A stretch of DNA of 64,000 nt from Limimaricola sp. (GTDB lineage Bacteria; Pseudomonadota; Alphaproteobacteria; Rhodobacterales; Rhodobacteraceae): NCBI RefSeq assembly GCF_016125575.1, contig NZ_WGLM01000005.1, forward strand, positions 496,001-560,000, given 5' to 3'. Position numbers and translations under genes: made by a program. Positions 44,064-52,355 of the stretch are shown here, one piece after another (the first letter of the stretch is position 1; every line of letters starts with the position of its first letter). The notes under the pieces are model-generated. The model saw nothing but the letters and a program-made list of their open reading frames with translations. It searched no databases and was not told the origin of the DNA.

Positions 44064-44627
44064 CTGGTCTCCCTCCGAATGGCCACCGTCGATCTTTGCT
44101 GGGCTTCCCGACATGCGGCGCTCCTTCTTATTTCTGGCTGGGCTTTACTCCGAAGGCCGGGCAGTGTCACCCCCCGAAATTATCAATCGGTTCAGAGTTG
44201 AAGGTGAAAACGCAGGGGATCGCCTGGTGCCCGATCCTCCGCATGAAGACCCCTTTTAGATGCGCATTTCGTTCCTCACGTCCTTTGGGCGTTGATCGGC
44301 CGAAGGCGCGTCGCCGATGCCGAGGAAAGGAGCGTCCGGTGGCGGGTGCGCTGGTGCCTGATGGCTGCTCGCTGTCACTGCTTTCGGCCGGTGACGTTGA
44401 AGACGGTGGGGCAAGACCGCCGGCGTCGCGCCCATATCAGGACGGCGCAGATGCAGGCGGATCTGGCAGGCTTGACGCCGGCGCGTTTGAAACGACAAGT
44501 CCTCCGACAACACCTGCACTTTGCCGCCTGCCGACGCGCTCACCGTTTCCGCCGATCGGGCGGCGGCCCCCGGACTGGACAAGCCGCCCCGACCGCCCTA
44601 CCAAAATCCGACCTTCGTGGGGATGCC
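44064..44627. other. 564-nt divergent region between dksA and moxR
   Basis: This is the largest non-coding gap. It must hold the dksA and moxR promoters. If the alternative dksA start at 44114 is used, it is 51 nt shorter. An AT-richer patch lies around 44176-44210 (AAATTATCAATCGG). The rest is GC-rich, with open frames on both strands that show no recognisable protein. I see no tRNA, repeat or clear terminator in it. Confidence 0.4.
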
Positions 44628-45467
44628 ATGCGTTTTGACAGCACCGAAACCTATATCGTGCCCGCCGACCTTGCCGTGGCCGTCAATGCAGCCGTGACAT
44701 TGGAACGACCGTTGCTGGTCAAGGGCGAACCGGGCACGGGCAAGACCGAACTGGCCCGGCAGGTGGCGCGCCGGCTGGACCTGCCGCTGATCGAATGGCA
44801 CATCAAGTCCACCACAAAGGCGCAACAGGGCCTTTACGAATATGATGCCGTCAGCCGCCTGCGCGATAGCCAGCTGGGCGATGCGCGTGTGAACGACGTC
44901 AAGAACTACATCCGGCAAGGTAAGCTGTGGCAGGCGTTCACCGCGCCCTCTCGCGTGGTGCTGCTGATCGACGAGATCGACAAGGCCGATATCGAGTTTC
45001 CCAACGACCTGTTGCAGGAGTTGGACCGGATGGAGTTCCACGTCTACGAGACCGGCGAGACGATCCGCGCGCATCAGCGGCCCGTGGTCATCATCACGTC
45101 AAACAACGAAAAAGACCTGCCCGACGCCTTCCTGCGGCGCTGCTTCTTCCACTACATCCGGTTCCCGGACATGGAGACGATGAAGCGCATCGTCGCGGTG
45201 CATCACCCCGGCATCAAGGACGCGCTGCTGACGACCGCCCTGACCCAATTCTACGAGATCCGCGACCAAGGCGGATTGAAGAAGAAACCCTCGACCAGCG
45301 AGGTGCTGGACTGGCTCAAGCTGCTGCTGGCCGAGGACCTGGCCCCCGAGGACCTCAAGCGCGACGGCACCAGCCTGTTGCCGCGCCTGCACGGGGCGCT
45401 CTTGAAGAACGAGCAGGACGTTCACCTGTTCGAGCGGCTGGCCTTCATGGCGCGGGGGCAGCGATAG
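44628..45467 (+). CDS. MoxR-type AAA+ ATPase
   Basis: This 279-residue AAA+ ATPase has Walker A GEPGTGKTEL (about residues 31-40), Walker B VVLLIDEIDKAD (about 107-118) and a sensor 1 Asn in IITSNNEKDLPDAFLRRC. MoxR proteins act as chaperone-like ATPases that, with a VWA-domain partner, activate or assemble enzymes. A VWA gene of the CoxE kind follows 2.1 kb downstream in the same run. The start at 44628 is the first codon that gives a full AAA+ domain; the longer upstream frame is not conserved in character. Confidence 0.9.
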   Translation: MRFDSTETYIVPADLAVAVNAAVTLERPLLVKGEPGTGKTELARQVARRLDLPLIEWHIKSTTKAQQGLYEYDAVSRLRDSQLGDARVNDVKNYIRQGKLWQAFTAPSRVVLLIDEIDKADIEFPNDLLQELDRMEFHVYETGETIRAHQRPVVIITSNNEKDLPDAFLRRCFFHYIRFPDMETMKRIVAVHHPGIKDALLTTALTQFYEIRDQGGLKKKPSTSEVLDWLKLLLAEDLAPEDLKRDGTSLLPRLHGALLKNEQDVHLFERLAFMARGQR

Positions 45468-45548
45468 GGGCGGTCGTTGCCCCGTCTGCTCCGCAGAAAT
45501 GTCAGATTTCGCCGCCAGAACGGCCCACGACCGCGAAAGGACCGCCCG

Positions 45549-46013
45549 ATGACCGCCCCCGCCCTGCCACCCGGCATCCGCCCCCTGCGCACCGCAGACC
45601 GCCCGGACTGGACACGGTTATGGACCGGCTATCTGACCTTTTACGAAACCACGCTGCCGCCCGAAGTCTATGACAGCACTTTCGCGCGCCTGATCGGCGA
45701 CGATCCGCAGGATTACAACGGGTTGGTGGCCGAACAGGACGGTCGGCTGGTCGGGCTGGCGCATTACCTCTTCCACCGCCACGGCTGGAAGATCGAGAAT
45801 GTCTGCTACCTGCAGGACCTTTATGCCGACCCGTCGGTGCGCGGCACCGGCGTGGGGCGGCGGCTGATCGAAGGGGTCTATGCCGCCGCGGATGCCGCGG
45901 GGGCTCCGGGCGTCTACTGGCTGACCCAGACGTTCAACACCACCGCGCGGCAGCTTTACGACCGTATCGGGGTGCCCAGCCCGTTCATGAAATACAACCG
46001 GCCCCCGGCATGA
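45549..46013 (+). CDS. GNAT family N-acetyltransferase
   Basis: This 154-residue acetyltransferase has the acetyl-CoA loop DPSVRGTGVGRRLIEG (about residues 97-112) preceded by the beta-4 strand CYLQDLYA. It closes with TARQLYDRIG. The N-terminal IRPLRTADRPDWTRLW is typical of single-domain GNATs. The target could be an amine metabolite or a protein N-terminus. AAAGGA lies about 7 nt upstream of the ATG, and the stop overlaps the DUF2927 gene by 4 nt. Confidence 0.88.
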   Translation: MTAPALPPGIRPLRTADRPDWTRLWTGYLTFYETTLPPEVYDSTFARLIGDDPQDYNGLVAEQDGRLVGLAHYLFHRHGWKIENVCYLQDLYADPSVRGTGVGRRLIEGVYAAADAAGAPGVYWLTQTFNTTARQLYDRIGVPSPFMKYNRPPA

Positions 46014-47368
46014 GGCGCCTTGTCGCCCTACTTGCGCTGACACTCGCCGCCTGCGGCGCCGAAACGCCCGCGCCTGACTTGCCGGTCGCCAGTCGCGCCG
46101 TCAGCCCGGAAACCGCGCTGCCGCCAATGCGCAGCTTCGTGGCCGGCCACATGGGCCGCCCGACCCGGCCCAATGCCCAGATGGCACAGGATTTTCTCGA
46201 CCTCGCCTTCCGCATGGAAAGCGGGCGCGCCCTGCCCGTCATGACCCGCTTTGACGGGCCGGTGCGGGTGCGCGTCGCAGGCCCCGTCCCGCCCACGCTT
46301 GGCCCCGACCTTGATGCGCTGATCGCCCGACTGCGCGCCGAGGCCGGCATTGACGTCAGCCGCACTGACGCGCCCGATGCCGAGATCACGGTACAGGCGG
46401 TGCCACGGGCAGAATTGCGCAGCGCTGTGCCGGGGGCGGCCTGTTTCGTTGTACCCGGCGTATCATCATGGCCCGGTTATCGCGCGGCGCGAGGCTCGGC
46501 GGCGGTGGACTGGGCCGCGCTGCAACGACGCCAGCGCGCGGCCATCTTCATTCCGGCCGAGGTGGCGCCGCAGGAAATTCGCGACTGCCTGAACGAGGAA
46601 CTGGCCCAGGCGATGGGGCCGATCGACGATCTTTACCGCCTGCCAGACTCGATCTTCAACGACGACAACGTCAACGGGCCACTGACCGGCTTCGACATGC
46701 TGATGCTGCGGCTTTATACCTCGCCGGAACTGGCCAATGGCATGACCCGTGCGCAGGCCGCGGCGATCGTGCCGGGGCTGCTGGCGCGGCTGAACCCGGC
46801 GGGCGAAGTCGCGGGCCCGCCCGAGGGCCCAGACCCCAGCCGCGCGTGGATTTCGGCGGTGCAAGACGCCTTGCTGCCCGCCAATAGCGCCGCGACACGC
46901 CGCAGCGCCGCCGCGCGCGCATGGGCGATGGCGCGAGACGGAGGCTATGGCGCCGCGCCGCTTGGCTTTTCCGCCTATGTCTATGGCCGCCTGATGCTGC
47001 AGGCCGACGAGGGCGCCGCCGCCGCGGCCTTTGCCGCCGCCGACCGCGCCTATCGCAGCTCGCCCCAGACGCGCCAGCATGTTGCCGTCGTCGCGGTGCA
47101 ATTGGCCGCGCTCGCGCTGTCGCGCCACGACGAGACGGGCGTGCTGCGCATCACGGACGAAGCGATGCCGCTGGCCACCGCCGCGCAGAACGCGGCCGTC
47201 CTCGCCAGCCTGATGATGATCAGGGCCGCCGCGCTGGAGCGTGCCGGGCGCGGACAAGAGGCCGCGGCGGTGCGTATGGACAGTCTGGGCTGGGCGCGCT
47301 ACGGCTTCGGCGCGCAAGCCAATGTTCGCGCCCGCCTGCGTGAAATTGCGGCCATCGCCGCCGACTGA
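46010..47368 (+). CDS. DUF2927 lipoprotein
   Basis: This 452-residue protein has a lipoprotein signal (MRRLVALLALTLAACGAE, lipidated Cys 15). A DUF2927 domain of about 200 residues follows, with recognisable CFVVPGVSSWPGYRAARG, ECLNEEL-like CLNEELAQAMGPIDDLYRLPDSIFND and FDMLMLRLYTSPEL. The C-terminal half is Ala-rich and helical, possibly TPR-like (LPANSAATRRSAAARAWAMA onward). DUF2927 is found mostly in Rhodobacterales and its function is unknown. An Asp/Asn-rich stretch in the domain (FNDDNVNG) may bind metal. It overlaps the GNAT gene and is followed by a small membrane protein gene. Confidence 0.83.
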   Translation: MRRLVALLALTLAACGAETPAPDLPVASRAVSPETALPPMRSFVAGHMGRPTRPNAQMAQDFLDLAFRMESGRALPVMTRFDGPVRVRVAGPVPPTLGPDLDALIARLRAEAGIDVSRTDAPDAEITVQAVPRAELRSAVPGAACFVVPGVSSWPGYRAARGSAAVDWAALQRRQRAAIFIPAEVAPQEIRDCLNEELAQAMGPIDDLYRLPDSIFNDDNVNGPLTGFDMLMLRLYTSPELANGMTRAQAAAIVPGLLARLNPAGEVAGPPEGPDPSRAWISAVQDALLPANSAATRRSAAARAWAMARDGGYGAAPLGFSAYVYGRLMLQADEGAAAAAFAAADRAYRSSPQTRQHVAVVAVQLAALALSRHDETGVLRITDEAMPLATAAQNAAVLASLMMIRAAALERAGRGQEAAAVRMDSLGWARYGFGAQANVRARLREIAAIAAD

Positions 47369-47393
47369 GGTCAACCGAGGAAAGCTGCCCGCC

Positions 47394-47564
47394 ATGATCT
47401 TCCCGCTCGCCGGCATTGTTCTTGGCGCACTTGTGGGCGCGCTGCGGGCCCGCGCACAAGGCGGCAAGACGCTCGACATGCTGCAATGGGGTGCGGTCTT
47501 TGCCATCATCGGCGCACTTATCGGTCTGGCGATCCTGATCGGGATCGACCGCAGCTACCGCTAG
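47394..47564 (+). CDS. small two-helix membrane protein
   Basis: This 56-residue protein has two hydrophobic helices (about residues 2-19 and 32-50) joined by a basic loop (RARAQGGK) and ends in RSYR. AGGAAAG lies 9 nt before the ATG at 47394. It sits between the DUF2927 lipoprotein and the VWA gene, 4 nt before the latter. No function can be assigned; an anchor or small regulator of membrane proteins is possible. Confidence 0.7.
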   Translation: MIFPLAGIVLGALVGALRARAQGGKTLDMLQWGAVFAIIGALIGLAILIGIDRSYR

Positions 47565-47568
47565 GTCC

Positions 47569-48756
47569 ATGTTCCTGCCCTTCTTTCAGGCCCTGCGGGA
47601 TACCGGTGTTCCGGTCTCGCTGCGGGAATATCTTGCCTTTCTCGAAGCGACACATGCCGGGCTTGCCACCTACGATGTCGAGGCGTTCTACTTTCTCGCC
47701 CGCACGACGATGGTGAAGGACGAACGCCACATCGACCGGTTCGACCGCGCCTTTGCGCAGGCCTTTGCAGGGCTGGAAGCGATGAGCGTGGACGAGGTGC
47801 TGGAAGCACTGAACCTGCCGGCCGACTGGCTGCAAAAACTGGCCGAGAACAACCTGTCAGACGAGGAAAAGGCGAAAGTTGCCGCATTAGGCGGCTTCGA
47901 CAAGCTGATGGAAACATTGAGGAAACGGCTGGCCGAACAAAAGGGCCGCCACCAGGGCGGGTCGAAATGGATCGGCACCGCCGGCACCTCGCCCTTCGGC
48001 GCCTACGGCTACAACCCTGAAGGCGTACGCATCGGGCAGGACGAAAGCCGCCATCAGCGCGCCACGAAAGTCTGGGACCGGCGCGAGTTCCGCAACCTCG
48101 ACGACACCGTCGAACTGGGCACCCGCAACATCAAGGTGGCGCTGCGCCGCCTGCGCCGCTGGGCGCGCGACGGTGCTGCGGAAGAACTGGACCTCGACGG
48201 CACGATCCGCGCCACCGCCGAGCATGGCTGGCTTGACGTGCAGACGCGGCCAGAACGGCGCAACGCGGTCAAGGTGCTGCTCTTTCTCGACGTGGGCGGC
48301 AGCATGGACCCGCATGTCCGCGTGGTGGAAGAACTGTTCAGCGCAGCCAAGGCCGAGTTCCGGCATTTCGAGCACTTCTATTTCCACAACTGCCTTTACG
48401 AGGGCGTCTGGCGCGACAACCGCCGCCGCTGGAATGCGCAGACGCCAACATGGGACATCTTGCGCAGCTATGGCCCTGATTACAAATGCATCTTCGTGGG
48501 TGATGCCAGTATGTCGCCCTATGAAATCGCGCTGCCCGGCGGGGCAAATGAGCATTGGAACGACGAGGCCGGACAGGTCTGGCTGGCCCGCGCGCGCGAC
48601 CAGTGGCCGGGGCATCTGTGGATCAACCCGCTGCCCGAGCGGCACTGGGGCCATACCGAGTCGGTCCGCATGGTGCAGGCGATCTTCGGGGCCGACCGGA
48701 TGGTGCCGATGACGCTGGACGGCCTGTCGCGCGGCATGAAGGCGATTGCAAGGTGA
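47569..48756 (+). CDS. VWA domain protein, CoxE-like
   Basis: This 395-residue protein has an N-terminal CoxE-type region (about residues 1-215: VSLREYLAFLEATHAGLATYDV, FYFLARTTMVKDERHIDRFD). A C-terminal von Willebrand A domain begins at VLLFLDVGGSMD (about 240-251), a MIDAS motif of the form DxGxS. CoxE/VWA proteins partner with MoxR ATPases in cofactor assembly, for example in CO dehydrogenase. The MoxR gene is upstream in this run, so the pair probably acts together. It overlaps the MOSC gene by 4 nt. Confidence 0.9.
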   Translation: MFLPFFQALRDTGVPVSLREYLAFLEATHAGLATYDVEAFYFLARTTMVKDERHIDRFDRAFAQAFAGLEAMSVDEVLEALNLPADWLQKLAENNLSDEEKAKVAALGGFDKLMETLRKRLAEQKGRHQGGSKWIGTAGTSPFGAYGYNPEGVRIGQDESRHQRATKVWDRREFRNLDDTVELGTRNIKVALRRLRRWARDGAAEELDLDGTIRATAEHGWLDVQTRPERRNAVKVLLFLDVGGSMDPHVRVVEELFSAAKAEFRHFEHFYFHNCLYEGVWRDNRRRWNAQTPTWDILRSYGPDYKCIFVGDASMSPYEIALPGGANEHWNDEAGQVWLARARDQWPGHLWINPLPERHWGHTESVRMVQAIFGADRMVPMTLDGLSRGMKAIAR

Positions 48757-49379
48757 GGTTGACCCATCTCCTTGCCGGGCAGGCCCGGCCGATCGCGGCC
48801 AAGTCGGGCCTGTCGGGCATCTTCAAGACGCCCTGCGACGGCCCGGTGACGATCGGGGCAGAGGGCCTTGCGGGCGACACCATCGTCGACCGGGACAACC
48901 ACGGCGGCCTTGAACAAGCGGTTTACCTGATCGGCCAGCCCGACCTTGACTGGTGGGCGCAGGAACTGGCCCGCCCCCTGCCCCCCGGCACATTTGGCGA
49001 GAACATGGTGATCGGCGGGCTCCAGACCGGGCCGCTTGGCCTTGGCGACATCGTGCAGGTTGGTGCGGCGACGCTGCAGATCACCGCGCCGCGCATTCCT
49101 TGCGTCACGCTGTCGGCGCGGATGGGCGATCCGGGCTTTGCCCGTCGTTTCCTCGCTGCGGGGCGGCCGGGGGCCTATGCGCGCGTCCGCGTGCCGGGTA
49201 TCGTGCAGGCGGGCGATGCGGTCTCGCTCAGTCCGGCCGCCGGCACACGGGTCACGCTGACCGAGGTGATGGACGGCTTGCGCCAAAACTGGCCCGACGC
49301 AGAGCTTTTGCGGCGGATAAGCGCAACCGAGGCCCATGCAAAGCTGCGCGCGATGGCGCAGGAAAGGACGGCACGGTGA
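48753..49379 (+). CDS. MOSC domain protein
   Basis: This 208-residue MOSC-domain protein has the pattern LTHLLAGQARPI, GLAGDTIVDRDNHGGLEQAVYL, TFGENMVIGGLQ and the conserved cysteine region ITAPRIPCVTLSARMGDPGF, close to YiiM-like proteins. MOSC domains handle sulfur for molybdenum cofactor enzymes or detoxify N-hydroxylated compounds. The start is a GTG at 48753 whose last two bases begin the TGA stop of the VWA gene. Next to MoxR/VWA, it hints at cofactor chemistry. Confidence 0.9.
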   Translation: MRLTHLLAGQARPIAAKSGLSGIFKTPCDGPVTIGAEGLAGDTIVDRDNHGGLEQAVYLIGQPDLDWWAQELARPLPPGTFGENMVIGGLQTGPLGLGDIVQVGAATLQITAPRIPCVTLSARMGDPGFARRFLAAGRPGAYARVRVPGIVQAGDAVSLSPAAGTRVTLTEVMDGLRQNWPDAELLRRISATEAHAKLRAMAQERTAR

Positions 49380-49732
49380 GCGGGGCAATGGCACGGCTGC
49401 GGCATCTGTGGGCGCATCACCGCGCGGCGCTGGTGGTGTTCGTGCTGGCGCTTGTCGTCACGCTGGTGCTGGCGGTGCGCGCCACGGTCTTTGCCGTTTA
49501 CTGGCTGGACCCTGCGCATCGTGACCAGCCGCTGGCGGGCTGGATGACGCCACGCTACGTCGCCCATTCCTACGCCGTACCGCCCGAGGCGCTGGGCCTG
49601 CCGCCCCCCGGCCCCGACGACCCGCGGCGCATGACGCTCGACCAGATCGCGGCCCAGCGGGGCGAGAGCCTGGATGCGCTGATCGCAGAAGTCTCCGCCG
49701 CCGTCGCGGCCTGGCGGGCGGCACATCCGTGA
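49376..49732 (+). CDS. small single-pass membrane protein, unknown function
   Basis: This 118-residue protein has one hydrophobic helix (about residues 17-43, ALVVFVLALVVTLVLAVRAT). A hydrophilic domain follows with RDQPLAGWMTPRYVAHSY, a Pro-rich linker and MTLDQIAAQRGESLDALIAE. I know related conserved hypothetical proteins from Rhodobacterales but no function. The GTG start overlaps the MOSC stop (GTGA at 49376-49379), with AGGAAAGGA about 8 nt upstream. An in-frame ATG at 49388 is an alternative. Confidence 0.65.
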   Translation: MSGAMARLRHLWAHHRAALVVFVLALVVTLVLAVRATVFAVYWLDPAHRDQPLAGWMTPRYVAHSYAVPPEALGLPPPGPDDPRRMTLDQIAAQRGESLDALIAEVSAAVAAWRAAHP

Positions 49733-50352
49733 CCATCGACATCTTCAGCCTTGTTGCGGCCTATGGCGTCGCGCTGATCGGGGTGGCGACCCTTCTCAGC
49801 TGCCTTGCCGTGCCAATCCCGACCTCGCTTCTGATGCTGGCCAGCGGCGGCTTTGCCGCCTCGGGCGACCTGTCGCTGCCCTGGACGATGGCCGCGGCAC
49901 TGGGCGGCGCGATGGCGGGCGACAACATTGGCCACCTGATCGGCCGCGCCGGGGGGCCGCGGCTGAACCGCTGGCTGGAACGTGCGCCGGCCCGCGCCCG
50001 GCTGCGCGCGCAGGCGGTGGCCTTCATGACGCGCTGGGGCGGCTTCGGCGTGTTTCTCAGCCGCTGGCTGGTCAGCCCGCTGGGGCCCTACGTCAATTTC
50101 GCCAGCGGCCTCGGCGGCATGGCCTGGCCGCGTTTCGCGCTCTGGGCCGCGGCGGGCGAGATTGTCTGGGTCTCGCTTTATGTCGGGCTGGGCTACGGCT
50201 TTGCCGATCACGTTGCGCAGATCGCCACGGTGCTGGGCAATGCCAGCGGCGCGCTGGCCGGCGCGGTGGTGACGCTGGGCCTTGGCCTGTGGCTGTGGCG
50301 GCGGGCCGCACCGCGCCCCCATGACAAGACCGCCCCGCGTCCCCATATCTAG
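49729..50352 (+). CDS. DedA family membrane protein
   Basis: This 207-residue DedA/Tvp38-family protein has several membrane helices and the conserved loop FLSRWLVSPLGPYVNFASGLGGM (about residues 105-127), followed by FALWAAAGEIVW. DedA proteins are linked to undecaprenyl-phosphate or phospholipid flipping, a role inferred from other members. The GTG start shares GTGA (49729-49732) with the upstream gene's stop. The M48 gene begins 3 nt after its end. Confidence 0.87.
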   Translation: MTIDIFSLVAAYGVALIGVATLLSCLAVPIPTSLLMLASGGFAASGDLSLPWTMAAALGGAMAGDNIGHLIGRAGGPRLNRWLERAPARARLRAQAVAFMTRWGGFGVFLSRWLVSPLGPYVNFASGLGGMAWPRFALWAAAGEIVWVSLYVGLGYGFADHVAQIATVLGNASGALAGAVVTLGLGLWLWRRAAPRPHDKTAPRPHI

Positions 50353-50355
50353 GCG

Positions 50356-51036
50356 ATGCTGCGCCTGACGCCCCTTCTGCTGGCCATTCTCTACGGGATC
50401 GCGATGTATCGCTTTTCCGCGTGGCGCACCGCGCGCGAGCTTGACGCGCGCTCGACCGAGCTGGCCGATCCGCATCTGCTGGCGGTGACGGGACGGCTGG
50501 CGCGCGCGCTCGACCTGCCGCGCATCAAGGTGCACATCTACGAGATCGGGCAGGTCAACGGGCTGGCCGCGCCCGACGGGCGCATCTTCATCACCCGCGG
50601 CTTCTACGACAGGTTCCGGTCGGGCGAGGTGACGGCCGAGGAAATGGCCAGCGTCATCGCGCACGAATTGGGGCATGTGGCGCTGGGCCATTCGCGGCGG
50701 CGGATGATCGACTTTTCCGGGCAGAACGCGCTGCGCACCGCGGCGGGCATGGTCCTCAACCGGATCCTGCCGGGGCTGGGTATGATCATTGCCAACGGGC
50801 TGACCGCGCTGCTGGCCGCACGCCTCAGCCGCAAGGACGAATACGAGGCCGATGCCTATGCCAGCGCGCTGCTGATGAAGGCCGGGATCGGCACCGCGCC
50901 GCAGGTCAGCCTTTTTGGCAAGCTCGAGCACCTGTCGGGCAGCGGGCGCGGCATGCCCGCATGGCTGCTGAGCCACCCCGCCACGCGCGACCGCATCGCC
51001 GCGATCGAGGCGAATGCCGCGCGCTGGCAGGGGTGA
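50356..51036 (+). CDS. M48 family metallopeptidase
   Basis: This 226-residue zinc protease has the motif VIAHELGHVALGHSRRR (about residues 103-119), giving the HELGH active site with the third ligand in RKDEYEADAYA (about 155-165). An N-terminal hydrophobic segment and a mid helix (about 130-155) suggest membrane association, as in HtpX or BepA-like relatives. It is the last gene of the moxR run. Substrates are unknown but probably envelope proteins. Confidence 0.88.
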   Translation: MLRLTPLLLAILYGIAMYRFSAWRTARELDARSTELADPHLLAVTGRLARALDLPRIKVHIYEIGQVNGLAAPDGRIFITRGFYDRFRSGEVTAEEMASVIAHELGHVALGHSRRRMIDFSGQNALRTAAGMVLNRILPGLGMIIANGLTALLAARLSRKDEYEADAYASALLMKAGIGTAPQVSLFGKLEHLSGSGRGMPAWLLSHPATRDRIAAIEANAARWQG

Positions 51037-51051
51037 CGGCGGGCGGCGGTC

Positions 51052-52239
51052 TCAGGCCTCGCCGAATCCCTTCGGGATCGGCAGCGGGTCCAACGTCGCC
51101 GCGCGCTTTTGCAGGCTGCGCCCGATCACCACGCGGCTGATCTCGGTCGTGCCGTCCACCACTTTCAGCATCTGCGCCAGCCGCGATAGCCGGTCGAGGC
51201 CATAGGGCGCCAGCAGCCCCATCCCGCCCAGCACCTGCGTGCAGGTATTGGCGGCCTTCAGGGCGGCATCGGGCACGAAACGCTTGGCATGCGCGGCCAT
51301 CAGCGGCCCTTCGGGCGTGCCAAGGGCAGCGGCGGCAGCGCGGTAGAGCAGCCGCGACGCCTCCAGTTCGGTCGCGACATCGCCCAGCATCCACTGAATG
51401 CCTTCAAGGTCCAGGTTCTTGCCGCCGAACATCTTGCGGTTGGCCGAATAGGCCAGCGCCGTGTCCAGCGCCGCCTGCATCAGCCCGCAGCAGCCCGAGG
51501 CGATGGACACCCGCGCGATGTCGATCGCCATCAGCGAGCCCTGCAACCCCTGCCCCACCGGCAGGATGATGTTCTCGGCGCTGACCACCACGTCCTTCAT
51601 GTACATCTCGGCCATCGGCAGGAAGCGGTAGGAGGGCGTGTCGTAAAGCGGGCCGAAGGACAGGCCGGGCGCATCGGCGGGAATGGCGATCATCGCCATG
51701 TCCTTGTGGCCCGGCACGTCGGAGGTTTTCACCACGGTGAAGTAGATGTCGGCCTCGGTCGCGAGGCTGACCCAGGCCTTGGCGCCGCTGATCGTCCAGG
51801 TGCCGTCGTCGTTGATCGTGGCGCGCGAATACATCGTCACCGGGTCCGACCCCGATTGCGGCTCGGTCAGCGCGAAGTTCGCCAGTTTCCGGCCCGAGGT
51901 GAGGTCGCGCGCCCATTTCGCCTTGAAGGCATCGGTGCCGAAACCGCAGCCGGCAAAGGTGCAGATGTTGTGCATCGACAGGGCAAAGGCATAGGCGCCG
52001 TCGGCCCGGCCCAGTTCCTCGTAAACCCGTATGCCTTCGGACAGCGGCAGGCCCTGTCCGCCCCAGTCCTCGGGCGCGTAAAGCCCGGTCAGCCCGGCCG
52101 CGCCCGCGGCATCGGAGGCGGCGCGCGGCCATCTGGCGGCGCGGTTCCAGTCGTCGACGTTGGGCGCGATCACCTCGGCCGCATGGGCGCGGGCAGCGGC
52201 GAGGATGGTGTCGATCTTGGCGGGGGCGGTTTCGGTCAC
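51052..52239 (-). CDS. acyl-CoA dehydrogenase
   Basis: This 395-residue flavoprotein has ACAD signatures [20 protein letters not shown] (about residues 133-152) and a C-terminal [41 protein letters not shown]. The last block holds the Arg/Gly contacts for FAD and the substrate pocket. It oxidises an acyl-CoA at the alpha-beta carbons and passes electrons to ETF; chain type is not predictable. I start at the GTG at 52239, with AAGGACT about 9 nt upstream. The longer frame lacks family similarity. Confidence 0.9.
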   Translation of the reverse strand: MTETAPAKIDTILAAARAHAAEVIAPNVDDWNRAARWPRAASDAAGAAGLTGLYAPEDWGGQGLPLSEGIRVYEELGRADGAYAFALSMHNICTFAGCGFGTDAFKAKWARDLTSGRKLANFALTEPQSGSDPVTMYSRATINDDGTWTISGAKAWVSLATEADIYFTVVKTSDVPGHKDMAMIAIPADAPGLSFGPLYDTPSYRFLPMAEMYMKDVVVSAENIILPVGQGLQGSLMAIDIARVSIASGCCGLMQAALDTALAYSANRKMFGGKNLDLEGIQWMLGDVATELEASRLLYRAAAAALGTPEGPLMAAHAKRFVPDAALKAANTCTQVLGGMGLLAPYGLDRLSRLAQMLKVVDGTTEISRVVIGRSLQKRAATLDPLPIPKGFGEA

Positions 52240-52355
52240 GGGGTTGAGTCCTTGCAACTGACGGGTCTGGCCGCGACCGGACCATGATCGCACGGCCCTG
52301 TCCAGCCTCGGGCGACGTGCAAAGGCCCGGGCGCGACATTGCGGCACGGCGGACG

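Noticed and set aside
44256-44582. 108-residue minus-strand frame in the dksA-moxR gap
   Set aside because: No start site with a ribosome site, low-complexity composition and no recognisable family, so I treated the gap as non-coding.
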